Assembly (NCBI RefSeq): GCF_000473165.1
Contig: NZ_AXBE01000014.1
Coordinates: 118,151 to 182,150 of the forward strand
Length of the DNA: 64,000 nt
Source of the DNA: Leisingera aquimarina DSM 24565
GTDB taxonomy: Bacteria; Pseudomonadota; Alphaproteobacteria; Rhodobacterales; Rhodobacteraceae
Direction: 5' to 3'
Shown here one piece after another: positions 1 to 9,167 of the stretch. A program made the translations under genes and the position numbers. The notes beneath the pieces are model-generated. The model was not told where the DNA came from. It was given only the letters and a program-made list of their open reading frames with translations, and searched no databases. Every line of letters begins with the position of its first letter. The first letter of the stretch is position 1.

Positions 1-521
1 TTGCTGCCCCCGCCTTTGTGGTGGCGCTGCTGTCGCTGCTGGTCTTTGCCGTGCATCTGCAATGGTTCCCGGCCATCGGAGCCGGAGAAGGTTTCTGGGA
101 CCGTCTGAACCATCTGGTGCTGCCGGCCTTTGCTATCGGCCTCAGCTGGGTTGGCTATATCGCCCGGCTGGTGCGCGCCTCGATGCTGGAGGTGATGGGC
201 GAGAGCCATATCCGCACCGCCCGCGCCTTTGGCATCAACGAGCGCCGGGTGGTGATGGTCTACGCGCTGCGCATCGCCATTCTGCCGGTGGTTACGGTGA
301 TCGGCGTCGGCATGGGCTTCCTGCTCTCGTCTGCCGTCTTTGCCGAGATCGTCTTTGCCCGCCCTGGCCTTGGCAAGCTGGTGATCGACAGCATCACCAC
401 CCGAAACTATCCGATCGTGATGGGATCCGTGTTGATCTCGACCGGCCTGTTTGTGGTCTCCACTGCACTGGCCGATCTGATCAACGCCTGGCTCGATCCC
501 CGCGCTCGCACGGCGAATTAA
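1..521 (+). CDS. dppB: Peptide ABC transporter permease, DppB-like (5' end outside window)
   Basis: C-terminal half of an inner-membrane permease of the oligopeptide/dipeptide ABC family; the reading frame is open from base 3 and continues upstream of the window. The visible part has three or four hydrophobic segments and a permease loop around the stretch RTARAFGINERRVV, which is the EAA-type contact site for the ATPases. It ends with TAA at 519-521, eleven bases before the next gene, with a clear AGGAGG-type ribosome site in between. The following dppC, dppD and dppF show that it is one half of the translocation pore. The substrate-binding protein gene must lie further upstream. Confidence 0.9.
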   Translation, partial: AAPAFVVALLSLLVFAVHLQWFPAIGAGEGFWDRLNHLVLPAFAIGLSWVGYIARLVRASMLEVMGESHIRTARAFGINERRVVMVYALRIAILPVVTVIGVGMGFLLSSAVFAEIVFARPGLGKLVIDSITTRNYPIVMGSVLISTGLFVVSTALADLINAWLDPRARTAN

Positions 522-531
522 GGAGGGCGTT

Positions 532-1389
532 ATGACCAAATCCCGTTCCGAACTGGGCCAGATCATTCACGGCGTCGCCCGTGACCCGCTGGGGCTGATG
601 GGGCTGATTATCGTCGGCACCATTGTGTTCTGCGCCGTCTTTGCCGTCTGGATTGTGCCCTATGATCCCGTGGCGATGAATATCAAGGATCGCCTGCAAG
701 GGCCGTCCGCTGCACATGTCCTGGGCACCGATCAGCTGGGCCGCGATACGTTTTCCCGCGTCGTGATGGGCGGCCAGGTCGCCCTGAAAGTGGCGCTGCC
801 CGCCGTATTCGGCGCTATGGCCATCGGCCTGACACTGGGCATGATCGCGGGCTACGGGCCGAAATGGCTCGACAACCTGCTGATGCTGTTTTTCGACACC
901 ATCCGGTCCTTTCCAACAGTGATGTTTGCGCTGGCCGTGGTGGCATTGGTGGGGCCAAGCCTGCAGACCGTGGTTGTCGTGGTTATGGCCACTTCGATCC
1001 CAACCTATGGCCGGGTGGCGCGGACCCAGACACTGACCTTGCGCAATTCCGAGTTCATCCTCGCCGAACGCTCGATGGGGGCCAGCATGAAACGCATCCT
1101 CGGCGTGCATATGCTGCCCAATATCGTCGGAGTGCTGGCGGTGCTGGCGGCGATGGACATCCCCACCGTGATCGCGCTGGAGGCCGGGCTGTCGTTCCTG
1201 GGCCTTGGGGTGAAACCGCCGACACCCAGCTGGGGCGCGCTGCTGAAAGACGGCTATTCGCTGATCCGCCAGACCCCCTGGCTGGTGGTGGGCGGCGGGC
1301 TGCCGATCATCTTGGCAACGCTTGGCTTCACCTTCCTGGGCGAAAGCCTGCGCGATGTGGTTGACCCGAAACTGAGGAAACAGCGATGA
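532..1389 (+). CDS. dppC: Peptide ABC transporter permease, DppC-like
   Basis: Second pore subunit of a dipeptide/oligopeptide ABC importer, 285 residues, a normal length for DppC. Sequence shows an N-terminal membrane segment at about 20-45, the DppC-type periplasmic loop with LGTDQLGRD at about 63-71, and the conserved EAA loop (EAGLSFLGLG) at about 216-225. It starts with ATG 11 bases after dppB behind AGGAGGG and overlaps dppD by four bases (ATGA), so the genes are translationally coupled. Substrate cannot be read from the permease; the downstream hydrolases suggest peptides or N-acylated amino acids (inference). Confidence 0.93.
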   Translation: MTKSRSELGQIIHGVARDPLGLMGLIIVGTIVFCAVFAVWIVPYDPVAMNIKDRLQGPSAAHVLGTDQLGRDTFSRVVMGGQVALKVALPAVFGAMAIGLTLGMIAGYGPKWLDNLLMLFFDTIRSFPTVMFALAVVALVGPSLQTVVVVVMATSIPTYGRVARTQTLTLRNSEFILAERSMGASMKRILGVHMLPNIVGVLAVLAAMDIPTVIALEAGLSFLGLGVKPPTPSWGALLKDGYSLIRQTPWLVVGGGLPIILATLGFTFLGESLRDVVDPKLRKQR

Positions 1390-2366
1390 CTGATACGCTT
1401 CTGGAAATCGACCGCCTCAGCGTCGATTATGAAACCGCCCGCGGTGACCTGAAAGCCCTGCGCGATATCAGCTTTGATGTGCGCAAGGGCGAGATTGTCG
1501 GCATCGTCGGCGAGTCGGGCTGCGGCAAATCCACCCTGATCTCCTCGATCCTGCGGTTGACTGCGCCGAACACCCGGTTCCGTCAGGGCGAGGTGCGGTT
1601 TAAGGGCGAAGACCTGCTGCAACTGCCGGAACGCAAGATGCGCGATCTGCGCGGCGCCGATATCTCTATCGTGTTTCAAGACCCGATGCAGACCCACAAC
1701 CCGGTTTTGTCTATCGGCCAGCAGATGCTGGATATCCAGCACCGCTCCAAGGCGTCGAAGGCGGACAAACGGGCGCGCGCGGCGCAGATGCTGGGCGCCG
1801 TCGGCATCCCCGACCCGGAGGCGCGGCTCGCGCAGTTCCCGCATGAGTTCTCCGGCGGTATGCGCCAGCGGATCGCCATTGCCATGGCGCTGATGTCGGA
1901 GCCGGATCTGCTGATCGCGGATGAGCCGACAACGGCGCTGGACGCCACACTGGAAGTGCAGATCATCGAGCGCCTGCAGGAACTGCAACAAGAGTTCGAC
2001 TGCGCCATCCTGTTCATTTCGCACCATCTGGGGGTGATAGCGGAACTCTGCGACCGGGTGGTGGTGATGTATGCCGGCGCGGTGATCGAAAGCGGTGACG
2101 TGCGCGAGATTTTCCACGATCCCAAGCACCCCTACACCCGCCGTCTGATCGACTGCGATCCGGGCCATATCAAGGAACGCGCCCGCGTGCTGCCGACCAT
2201 CCCCGGCGAGGTGCCGGATCTGGCCAACCTGCCCGGCGGCTGCATCTTCCGTGACCGCTGCGACCAGGCGATGCCGCGCTGCGCCGCCGAGGTGCCGCCG
2301 CTGGCGCAGTTGAAAGAAGGCCACCACGCTGCCTGCTGGCTGAACCATAAGGAGGCCGCAGAATGA
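1386..2366 (+). CDS. dppD: Peptide ABC transporter ATP-binding protein, DppD-like
   Basis: First ATPase of the dipeptide/oligopeptide importer, 326 residues. Walker A GESGCGKS lies near residue 42, the ABC signature FSGGMRQR near 155, and Walker B LLIADEP near 175. The C-terminal extension has the Cys pattern of this subfamily (GGCIFRDRC...C near 284-300), which in some Opp/Dpp ATPases binds an iron-sulfur cluster. Overlaps both neighbours by four bases. Works as a heterodimer with DppF on the cytoplasmic face. Confidence 0.94.
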   Translation: MTDTLLEIDRLSVDYETARGDLKALRDISFDVRKGEIVGIVGESGCGKSTLISSILRLTAPNTRFRQGEVRFKGEDLLQLPERKMRDLRGADISIVFQDPMQTHNPVLSIGQQMLDIQHRSKASKADKRARAAQMLGAVGIPDPEARLAQFPHEFSGGMRQRIAIAMALMSEPDLLIADEPTTALDATLEVQIIERLQELQQEFDCAILFISHHLGVIAELCDRVVVMYAGAVIESGDVREIFHDPKHPYTRRLIDCDPGHIKERARVLPTIPGEVPDLANLPGGCIFRDRCDQAMPRCAAEVPPLAQLKEGHHAACWLNHKEAAE

Positions 2367-3301
2367 GCCTGCTGGATGTGAAAGACCTCAAGACCAGCTA
2401 TGGTCCGGTCAATGTGCTGGCTGGTGTCAGCTTTACCGTTGAACCCGGCGAAACTTATGCGCTGGTTGGCGAAAGCGGCTCTGGCAAGACCACGGTGATC
2501 CGGGCGATTGCCGGGATGGCACCGGCACAGGAGGGGTCCGTCAAGTTCGACGGCCAGGAGATCCGCGGTGCCTCGGAGCGCACCTTGCGGCCTCTGCGCA
2601 AGAACATTGCGATGATGTTCCAGGACCCGGTTGGCTCGCTGTCGCCGCGTTTGACGATCCGCAGCCTGATCACCGAACCCTACCGCATTCAGGGCATGAA
2701 GGACCGTGATCTGGACGCCGAGGCCAAGCGGTTGCTGGAAATGGTGAACCTGCCGGCGCATTTTGCCGACCGCTATCCCTATCAGCTGTCGGGCGGTCAG
2801 GCGCGGCGGGTCGGTGTTGCCCGCGCGCTGGCGCTGGAGCCGAAGCTGATCCTGGCAGATGAACCCACCGCGGGTCTGGATGTGTCAGTCCAGGGTGAGT
2901 TGCTCAACCTGATGAACGACCTGCGCGAGCGGCTGGGACTGGCGATGGTGATCATCACCCACAATCTCAACGTGGTGCGTCATGTGGCTGACCGGATGGG
3001 CATCCTTTACCTGGGCCGCTTGGTCGAGGAAGGCGCCACCGAGACGGTCTTTCACGAGCCTCGCCACCCCTATACCCGCTGCCTGCTGAGCGCGAACCCG
3101 GAACCCGATCCAGATGCCCGGCTGGAGCGCATCGCCCTGAAAGGCGAGCCGCCCAGCCTGCTGAAACGCCCCTCGGGCTGCGAATTCCGCGAACGCTGTC
3201 CGTTTGCGCAGGAAATTTGCACGCAGACACCGCAATGGGAGGTCGACAACGGCCACGGGCTGCGCTGCCTGGCGCCATTGCATCAGGGAACGGCAGCATG
3301 A
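2363..3301 (+). CDS. dppF: Peptide ABC transporter ATP-binding protein, DppF-like
   Basis: Second ATPase of the importer, 312 residues. Walker A GESGSGKTT near residue 35, signature LSGGQARRVGVARAL near 141, Walker B LILADEPTAGLDVS near 162, and the C-terminal oligopeptide-transporter motif SGCEFRERCPFAQEIC. Start overlaps the dppD stop by four bases, and its own stop overlaps the start of the SDR gene by four bases (ATGA at 3298-3301). The SDR, amidohydrolase and peptidase genes therefore appear to be part of the same transcript. Confidence 0.94.
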   Translation: MSLLDVKDLKTSYGPVNVLAGVSFTVEPGETYALVGESGSGKTTVIRAIAGMAPAQEGSVKFDGQEIRGASERTLRPLRKNIAMMFQDPVGSLSPRLTIRSLITEPYRIQGMKDRDLDAEAKRLLEMVNLPAHFADRYPYQLSGGQARRVGVARALALEPKLILADEPTAGLDVSVQGELLNLMNDLRERLGLAMVIITHNLNVVRHVADRMGILYLGRLVEEGATETVFHEPRHPYTRCLLSANPEPDPDARLERIALKGEPPSLLKRPSGCEFRERCPFAQEICTQTPQWEVDNGHGLRCLAPLHQGTAA

Positions 3302-4086
3302 CGCGCTTTACTGGCAAGACGGTCCTGGTGACCGGCGGCCATTCCGGCATCGGCCTGGCTATCGCTGAACGGTTTGCTCAGGAAGGCGGCGCATTGCTCC
3401 TAGCTGGGCGCAATGCTGAAAGGGGGAATGCCGCCGCTGCAAAGATCCGCGCTTCCGGTGCCGAATGCAGGTTCCTGCAAGGCGACCTGGCGCAGGAGGA
3501 AGATGTGGCGGCGCTGGCGGCAAACCTCACCCGGCTGGATGTGCTGGTCAACAATGCGGGGCTGGGCAGCCGCCGCACCGAGCACGGCGCGGATGACAGC
3601 CCCGGCACCCGCTGGGACCGCATCCGCGGCGGCAATCAGGACAGCACCTATCTGATGACCGCCCATTGCCTGCCGCTGCTCGAGGCCGCTGGCGGGTCGG
3701 TGGTGAACATCTCCTCGACTGCCGCCTGGCATGGCAACTGGGGGCTGTATGGCGTGGCCAAGGCCGGGGTGGAGGCGCTGACCCGCGCCTTTGCTGCCGA
3801 AGCCGCACCTGTGCGGGTGAACGCGGTCAGCCCCGGCTGGATTGAAACTGACGTCACTGCCGGCGCCTCGGGCAAAGCCGGCGGAGAGTGGGACATGCCG
3901 CCTTCGCTGCTGAACCGCATGGGCAGCGGCGCCGAGATCGCCGGGGCGGTGGCCTTCCTTGCCTCTGAAGATGCTTCCTTTGTTACCGGCCAGACGCTGA
4001 TCGCTGATGGCGGGCTGACCCTGATCGACTACCCCTCGCGCCCGTTCCTGGAGCAGCGCGGGCATGTTCTGAAATCACAAAACTGA
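3298..4086 (+). CDS. SDR family oxidoreductase
   Basis: NAD(P)-dependent short-chain dehydrogenase/reductase, 262 residues. Cofactor motif TGGHSGIG is near residues 12-19, NNAG near 85-88, the catalytic Ser in NISS near 137 and YGVAK (Tyr/Lys) near 151-155, so all classical SDR residues are present. The ATG at 3298 overlapping the dppF stop is preferred to an in-frame start at 3217 because it gives the standard SDR N-terminus. Substrate unknown; position inside a peptide-uptake operon suggests a catabolic role on the imported compound (inference). Confidence 0.88.
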   Translation: MTRFTGKTVLVTGGHSGIGLAIAERFAQEGGALLLAGRNAERGNAAAAKIRASGAECRFLQGDLAQEEDVAALAANLTRLDVLVNNAGLGSRRTEHGADDSPGTRWDRIRGGNQDSTYLMTAHCLPLLEAAGGSVVNISSTAAWHGNWGLYGVAKAGVEALTRAFAAEAAPVRVNAVSPGWIETDVTAGASGKAGGEWDMPPSLLNRMGSGAEIAGAVAFLASEDASFVTGQTLIADGGLTLIDYPSRPFLEQRGHVLKSQN

Positions 4087-4104
4087 ACTCCGGACTATCA
4101 AGCC

Positions 4105-5727
4105 ATGACATCCGTGCTGTATTTCAATGGCCCGATCCTGACAATGGACGCGGCCAATTCCACGCCTGAGGCGGTGCTGACCGACGGTGAAACGATCCGC
4201 ATGACTGGACCTGCGTCCGAGCTGCGCGCGCAAATGCCTGCAGGCACGCAGGAAGTGGATCTGCAAGGCCAGACCCTGATTCCCGCCTTCATCGACCCGC
4301 ACGGGCATTTCCCCGATCCCGGCTTCATCCGGCTGTTCCGGGTGAACCTTGCCTCCGCCCCCAGCGGCGATTGCCCGGACATCCCCGCCGCGCTGGCGCG
4401 GCTGCAGGCCAGGGCGGCGGAAACCCCTGCGGGAGAGTGGGTGATGGGGGTGCTGTTTGACAACACGGCCATTGCCGAAGGCCGGATGCCGACACGGGCC
4501 GAGCTGGACAGTGTGTCAACCGATCACCCGGTTTGGGTGATTCACGCTTCGGGCCACAACGGGTCTGCAAACTCTCTGGCGCTGCAGAAACACGGTGTGA
4601 ACCGCGATACGCCCGACCCGTTGGGCGGGCGGTTCGGGCGTGATCCGGAAACCGGCGCGCTGAACGGGCTGATAGAGGGCCTGTCAGCGATGCGCGACAT
4701 GGGCGATACCGATTTCCTGATCGACCGCGAGCGGTTCTGGGCGGGTTTCAACAGCTGCCGCGATGAATACCTGTCTTATGGTGTCACCTACGCGCAGAAC
4801 GCCTGGGCCACGCGGGAAATGCTTGAGCATTTCGCCTCGCTGCCTGCGGATCAGGATCCCGGCTATGATCTGATGCTGCTGCCTATCGGCGGGCTGGAAC
4901 CGGCACTGACCAGCGGCCCCGATGCTCTGGACTGGCCCGGCAATCCGCATTTCACCCTTGGCCCGCGCAAGCTGTTCACCGACGGGGCATTTCAACTGCA
5001 GACCGCCTATCTCAGCGCGCCGTACCACAAACCAGTGGACCCGGAGCACCCCTGCGGGATGCCCTATGCCGATGAAGCGGAACACCGCCGCGAGGTGAAA
5101 AAGCTGCATGATCTAGGCTATCAGATCCACTGCCACTGCAACGGCGATGCCGGCGCGCAGATGTTCATTGATGCGGTCGCCGCAGCGCTGGAGGCCAACC
5201 CGCGCACGGATCACCGCCACACGATCATCCATGGCCAAGCCCTGCGCGATGACCAGCTGCAGCAGATGGCCGAACTGGGGATCACCGTCAGCTTCTTCCC
5301 GGCACATGTGCATTTCTGGGGCGACCGGCATTACGACACCTTTCTGGGGCCGGATCGTGCCGGGCGGATCTCACCCTGTGCCTCGGCTGAGCGGTTTGGC
5401 GTGCGCTATACCATCCACAATGACGCCTCGGTCACGCCGACGCGGCCCATCCACCTGGCCCATTGCGCCGTGAACCGGCTGACGGCCAGCGGGCGGCGGC
5501 TGGGCGAGGACCAGCGGATCAGCGCGCTGTCTGCCCTGCGCGCGCAGACCATCGACTCTGCCTGGCAGGTTTTCAAGGAGGACACCCGAGGCTCAATCGA
5601 GCCTGGCAAACTGGCGGATTTTGCAATTCTGAACCGCAATCCGCTGGAAGACCCTGTCCGCATTGAGACCACCAAGGTCACGCGGACAATCCGCCGTGGC
5701 AAAACGGTTTGGGCGCAGGGGCAATGA
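4105..5727 (+). CDS. Amidohydrolase family protein (YtcJ-like)
   Basis: Metal-dependent amidohydrolase of the amidohydrolase_3/YtcJ type, 540 residues, the usual family length. Metal-site motifs are DPHGHF near residue 64, HCHCNGD near 342-348 and the late Asp in IHNDAS near 437-441. The C-terminus has the typical beta-sandwich ending (GSIEPGKLADFAIL...). Members hydrolyse amide or ester bonds, often N-acyl amino acids, but substrate is not predictable. It starts 18 bases after the SDR stop and overlaps the next gene by four bases, so it is in the same operon as the peptide importer. Confidence 0.9.
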   Translation: MTSVLYFNGPILTMDAANSTPEAVLTDGETIRMTGPASELRAQMPAGTQEVDLQGQTLIPAFIDPHGHFPDPGFIRLFRVNLASAPSGDCPDIPAALARLQARAAETPAGEWVMGVLFDNTAIAEGRMPTRAELDSVSTDHPVWVIHASGHNGSANSLALQKHGVNRDTPDPLGGRFGRDPETGALNGLIEGLSAMRDMGDTDFLIDRERFWAGFNSCRDEYLSYGVTYAQNAWATREMLEHFASLPADQDPGYDLMLLPIGGLEPALTSGPDALDWPGNPHFTLGPRKLFTDGAFQLQTAYLSAPYHKPVDPEHPCGMPYADEAEHRREVKKLHDLGYQIHCHCNGDAGAQMFIDAVAAALEANPRTDHRHTIIHGQALRDDQLQQMAELGITVSFFPAHVHFWGDRHYDTFLGPDRAGRISPCASAERFGVRYTIHNDASVTPTRPIHLAHCAVNRLTASGRRLGEDQRISALSALRAQTIDSAWQVFKEDTRGSIEPGKLADFAILNRNPLEDPVRIETTKVTRTIRRGKTVWAQGQ

Positions 5728-7229
5728 CAGATATGCGAGTAAAACCGCGGATAGCCATCGCCGGTTTTCAACACGAAACCAATTGCTTCGGCACTACCAT
5801 GGCCGGGATGGCGGAGTTCGAGATGGCCGACTCCTGGCCCGCTATGCTGCATGGCGACGAAGTGATCGCAGAGACGCGCGGCATGAACCTGCCCGTCGCA
5901 GGTTTCGCCAAGGCGGCAGAGGGCGCAGGGATGGTGCTGGTCCCGGTGCAATGGTGCTCGGCAGAGCCTTCGGCGCATGTGACCGACGCGGCCTTTGAAA
6001 CCATCTGCGGCCGGCTGCTGGACGGGCTGCACGCCGCCGGGCCGCTGGACGGGGTTTTCCTGGATCTGCATGGGGCAATGGTCACGGAAACATATGCCGA
6101 CGGCGAGGGCGAGATCCTGCGCCGGGTGCGCGCCCTGGTTGGGGCGGACCTGCCGATCGTGGTCAGCTTGGACCTGCACGCAAATATCTCGGCGGCGTCG
6201 GTCGATCTGGCCTCCTACATCGCGATTTTCCGCACCTATCCGCATCTAGACATGGCAGAAACCGGCGCACGCTGCGTGCCGGTGCTGCAGAACCTGCTGG
6301 CGGGTAAAGTGCTGCACAAGGCGTTCCGGCAGATGGAGTACCTGATCCCGCTGCATGCGCAATACACCGGCGCAACACCCGGGAAGCAGCTTTATGCAGC
6401 ACTGCCGCACCTGGAGCAGGGCGGGGTTCTTGCGGATATCGCACTGGGGTTCACTGCGGCGGATTTCCTGGACACACGGCCGTCTTGCGTTGCCTATGGC
6501 CCAACAGCTGCGGCGGCAGTACAGGCGGCTGACCGTATTGCGGCGCTGTTTGCCGAACTGGAATCACAATCGGAACACCCGATGCTGACGCCGCAGCAGG
6601 CCGCCGCAATTGCCTGCCAGCCACGTTCGGGCAAGCTGGTGGTGCTGGCGGATGTGCAGGACAATCCGGGTGCCGGCGGCACCTCGGACACCACAGGTCT
6701 GCTGGCGGCATTGGCAGGCGCGGGTGCGCAAGGCGTGCTGATGGGCCTGTTTCATGACCCGCAAACAGCAGCGGCGGCGCATGAGGCCGGGCGAGGGGGT
6801 ATCTTCCGCGCAGCCCTTGGCGGGCGGTCAGGCACGTCCGGAGACCAGCCGTTTGAGGCAGAGTTTCAAGTGGTGGCGCTTGGCGATGGCATGTGCCGTT
6901 ACTCCGGCGAGATGTATGGCGGCGGGGTCGCTACGCTGGGCCTGACCGCCGCGCTGCGGCTGCATGGGGTCGAGGCGGATATCACCCTGGTGGTGACCAG
7001 CATCCGCAACCAATGCCTGGATCTGGCGCATTTCACCCATATCGGACTGCAGCCGGAGGGTTTCCGCACCATCTGCGTCAAAAGCACCGCCCATTTCCGC
7101 GCCGATTTCGAGCCGGTGTCGAGTGCGGTCTATCCGGTGGCGGCGCCAGGTGTGTTTCCCTGCGATCTGGGTTCGTTTCCCTACAAAAACCTGCATCCAG
7201 ACGTAAAAGCCGCCCCTGCAAAAGCCTGA
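5724..7229 (+). CDS. M81 family metallopeptidase (MlrC-like)
   Basis: Homologue of MlrC, the zinc peptidase first described in microcystin breakdown, 501 residues. Starts with ATG at 5724 overlapping the amidohydrolase stop; an in-frame start at 5709 is less likely. N-terminus IAIAGFQHETNCF is the MlrC N-terminal signature; probable zinc ligands are in SLDLHANIS (near 147-155) and YPHLDMAE (near 172). Most M81 proteins in proteobacteria are not microcystinases but sit with peptide ABC transporters, as here, and probably cleave small modified or cyclic peptides (family knowledge plus inference). Last gene of the operon. Confidence 0.9.
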   Translation: MTDMRVKPRIAIAGFQHETNCFGTTMAGMAEFEMADSWPAMLHGDEVIAETRGMNLPVAGFAKAAEGAGMVLVPVQWCSAEPSAHVTDAAFETICGRLLDGLHAAGPLDGVFLDLHGAMVTETYADGEGEILRRVRALVGADLPIVVSLDLHANISAASVDLASYIAIFRTYPHLDMAETGARCVPVLQNLLAGKVLHKAFRQMEYLIPLHAQYTGATPGKQLYAALPHLEQGGVLADIALGFTAADFLDTRPSCVAYGPTAAAAVQAADRIAALFAELESQSEHPMLTPQQAAAIACQPRSGKLVVLADVQDNPGAGGTSDTTGLLAALAGAGAQGVLMGLFHDPQTAAAAHEAGRGGIFRAALGGRSGTSGDQPFEAEFQVVALGDGMCRYSGEMYGGGVATLGLTAALRLHGVEADITLVVTSIRNQCLDLAHFTHIGLQPEGFRTICVKSTAHFRADFEPVSSAVYPVAAPGVFPCDLGSFPYKNLHPDVKAAPAKA

Positions 7230-7252
7230 GGCTTGTTGCACGGGCGGAGTTT

Positions 7253-7277
7253 GCAAGCGGCCATAAACACCGCTTGC
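7253..7277. terminator. Hairpin between convergent M81 and uspA genes
   Basis: Perfect 8-bp stem GCAAGCGG/CCGCTTGC with a 9-base loop, in the 56-bp gap between two converging genes. There is no T-run on either side, so it is a weak or Rho-assisted terminator candidate at best. Confidence 0.35.
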
Positions 7278-7285
7278 GGGGAGGA

Positions 7286-7789
7286 TCAGTCGTCGTCTTC
7301 GCCGTTCTGGTAAGGCACCACCAGCGTCGGGATCTGCGAGCGGCGCAGCACCCGCTTGGCCACGGTGCCCAGGAACGTGTGCGAGAACCCGTGGTCATGG
7401 GCGCCCAGCACAATCAGATCGCAGCCCAGCTCAACCGAGCGGCGCAGGATCACCTCTGCCGGATGGCCGTCGGTCACCTCAACCGAGGTGACCTGTTCGC
7501 GGATCTTGGCATCATCGCCCTCCAATGCTGCCCAGAACCGGGCCTGCCGCTCGGCCAGGACCTTCTTCACCATCTCATGCCGCCGTTTGGCCGCAGATTT
7601 GCGGGTCTCGTCGTTCAGCACGAACATCTCGAAGGTGATCCTGGCATCATCCGAGATCGGCTCATTCACGTGCAGCACGTGGATTTCCGCCCCCGTCGCC
7701 TGCGCCAGGCTGGCCGCATGGCGCAACGCATAAGGCGAGTTCTGCGACAGATCGGTGGCAAACAGGATGTTGGTGATCATCGGTTTCAT
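7286..7789 (-). CDS. Universal stress protein, TeaD-like partner of TRAP transporter
   Basis: UspA-domain protein, 167 residues. N-terminus MITNILFATDLS and the C-terminal nucleotide-binding stretch LGAHDHGFSHTFLGTVAKRV are typical of ATP-binding Usp proteins. The ATG at 7789 is chosen because it matches the family N-terminus; the open frame runs 28 codons further upstream into dctM. It lies 16 bases after dctM on the same strand and is the last gene of the TRAP operon. In Halomonas, the Usp TeaD sits in the same position after TeaABC and down-regulates ectoine uptake, so a regulatory role on this transporter is likely (inference). Confidence 0.88.
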   Translation of the reverse strand: MKPMITNILFATDLSQNSPYALRHAASLAQATGAEIHVLHVNEPISDDARITFEMFVLNDETRKSAAKRRHEMVKKVLAERQARFWAALEGDDAKIREQVTSVEVTDGHPAEVILRRSVELGCDLIVLGAHDHGFSHTFLGTVAKRVLRRSQIPTLVVPYQNGEDDD

Positions 7790-7805
7790 ATCAGACCCTT
7801 TCACA

Positions 7806-9146
7806 TCAATAGCCAAACAGCCGCGGCAGCCACAGCGAGATTTCCGGGAAGAACGCGATAACGAAAATCGCAACCGTGTTCACCGCAGCAAAAGGCACGG
7901 CGCGCAGCGAGATCTGCTCGATCGAAATATTCGATATGCCGGAGGCAATGAACAGATTTTCCCCCAGCGGCGGCGTCTGGAAGCCGATGCCCAGCGTACA
8001 GACCATCACCACGCCAAAGTGGATCGGGTCAATGCCGACCGAATAGGCCACCGGCAGCATCACCGGCACCAGGATCAGGATGGTTGCCAGGGTTTCCATG
8101 AACATGCCGACAAACAGCAGGAAGAAGATGATCAGCGCCCAGATCACATAGAGGTTCTGGGTGAAGCTCAGCATGCTGTCCGCGATGATTGCCGGGATCT
8201 GATTTTCCACCAGCAGGCGGCCGAACACAGTGGCGGTGAACAGGATCAGCAGAACGCGGCCCGTCAGCCAGGTGGTCGCCTCAAGCGATTGGAACAGCGA
8301 CGACCAGGTCAGCTCGCGATAGATGAAGACACCAACCACCAGCGTATAGAAGATCGCAACAATGGCAGCCTCTGTCGGGGTGAAGAAGCCGGTGTAGATA
8401 CCGCCCAGGATCACCAGCGGCGCCATCAGCGACCAGAAACCCCGGTACATCTCGCAGCCGACGTTGCGGAACGACCAGCCGTCAGCCATGCCTTTGTAGC
8501 CGCGCTTTTTCGACATGAAGTAGTTCAGGATCAACAGGCTGGTGGCAATCAGGAAGGCGGGCACAAAACCAGCGATGAACAGTTTCGAGATTGAAACGGA
8601 CTGGAAGGTGCCGAATTTCTCGACCGCTTCCGGCGGCGGTGCCATGCCAAGGGCTGCAATGCCGAAGATCACCATCGGGATCGACGGCGGGATGATGATG
8701 CCCAGGCCGCCCGACGATGCGGTCACAGCAGAGGCATAGCCCTTCTCATAGCCGCGGTCGATCATGGCGGGGATCATCAGCATGCCAACGGCGGCCGTGG
8801 TGGCGGGGCCAGAGCCGGAAATGGCACCAAAGAACAGACACGCCATCACGGTGGCAGCCGAGATACCGCCGGTGAACGGCCCGGCCAGGCTTTCGGCGAC
8901 ATTGATCAAGCGTTTCGAGATCCCCGCAGCCTCCATCAGCGCGCCTGCGAGAATAAACGCAGGCAGCGCCATCAGCGGGAAGGAGCCGACCGAGGTAAAG
9001 GCGATCTGCACAAATTTGATCGGGTTTTCGTCCAGATACAGGAACGACACCAGCGAGGCGACGCCAAGGGCCACCGTGATCGGAGCGCCCATCAGCAACA
9101 GCACCAGGAACGATCCGAACAGAATTGAGACGATTTGAGTTTCCAT
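7806..9146 (-). CDS. dctM: TRAP transporter large permease, DctM-like
   Basis: Large membrane subunit of a tripartite ATP-independent periplasmic transporter, 446 residues, normal length, hydrophobic throughout with about a dozen membrane segments. Contains DctM signatures such as GALMEAAGISKRLI and the long GGLGIIIPPSIPMVIFG loop. Catalyses ion-driven import of a substrate delivered by DctP. A good ribosome site (AGGGAG) precedes ATG at 9146. Operon order dctP-dctQ-dctM-uspA is read on the minus strand. Confidence 0.94.
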   Translation of the reverse strand: METQIVSILFGSFLVLLLMGAPITVALGVASLVSFLYLDENPIKFVQIAFTSVGSFPLMALPAFILAGALMEAAGISKRLINVAESLAGPFTGGISAATVMACLFFGAISGSGPATTAAVGMLMIPAMIDRGYEKGYASAVTASSGGLGIIIPPSIPMVIFGIAALGMAPPPEAVEKFGTFQSVSISKLFIAGFVPAFLIATSLLILNYFMSKKRGYKGMADGWSFRNVGCEMYRGFWSLMAPLVILGGIYTGFFTPTEAAIVAIFYTLVVGVFIYRELTWSSLFQSLEATTWLTGRVLLILFTATVFGRLLVENQIPAIIADSMLSFTQNLYVIWALIIFFLLFVGMFMETLATILILVPVMLPVAYSVGIDPIHFGVVMVCTLGIGFQTPPLGENLFIASGISNISIEQISLRAVPFAAVNTVAIFVIAFFPEISLWLPRLFGY

Positions 9147-9167
9147 GTTTTTCTCCCTGTCCGGCGC

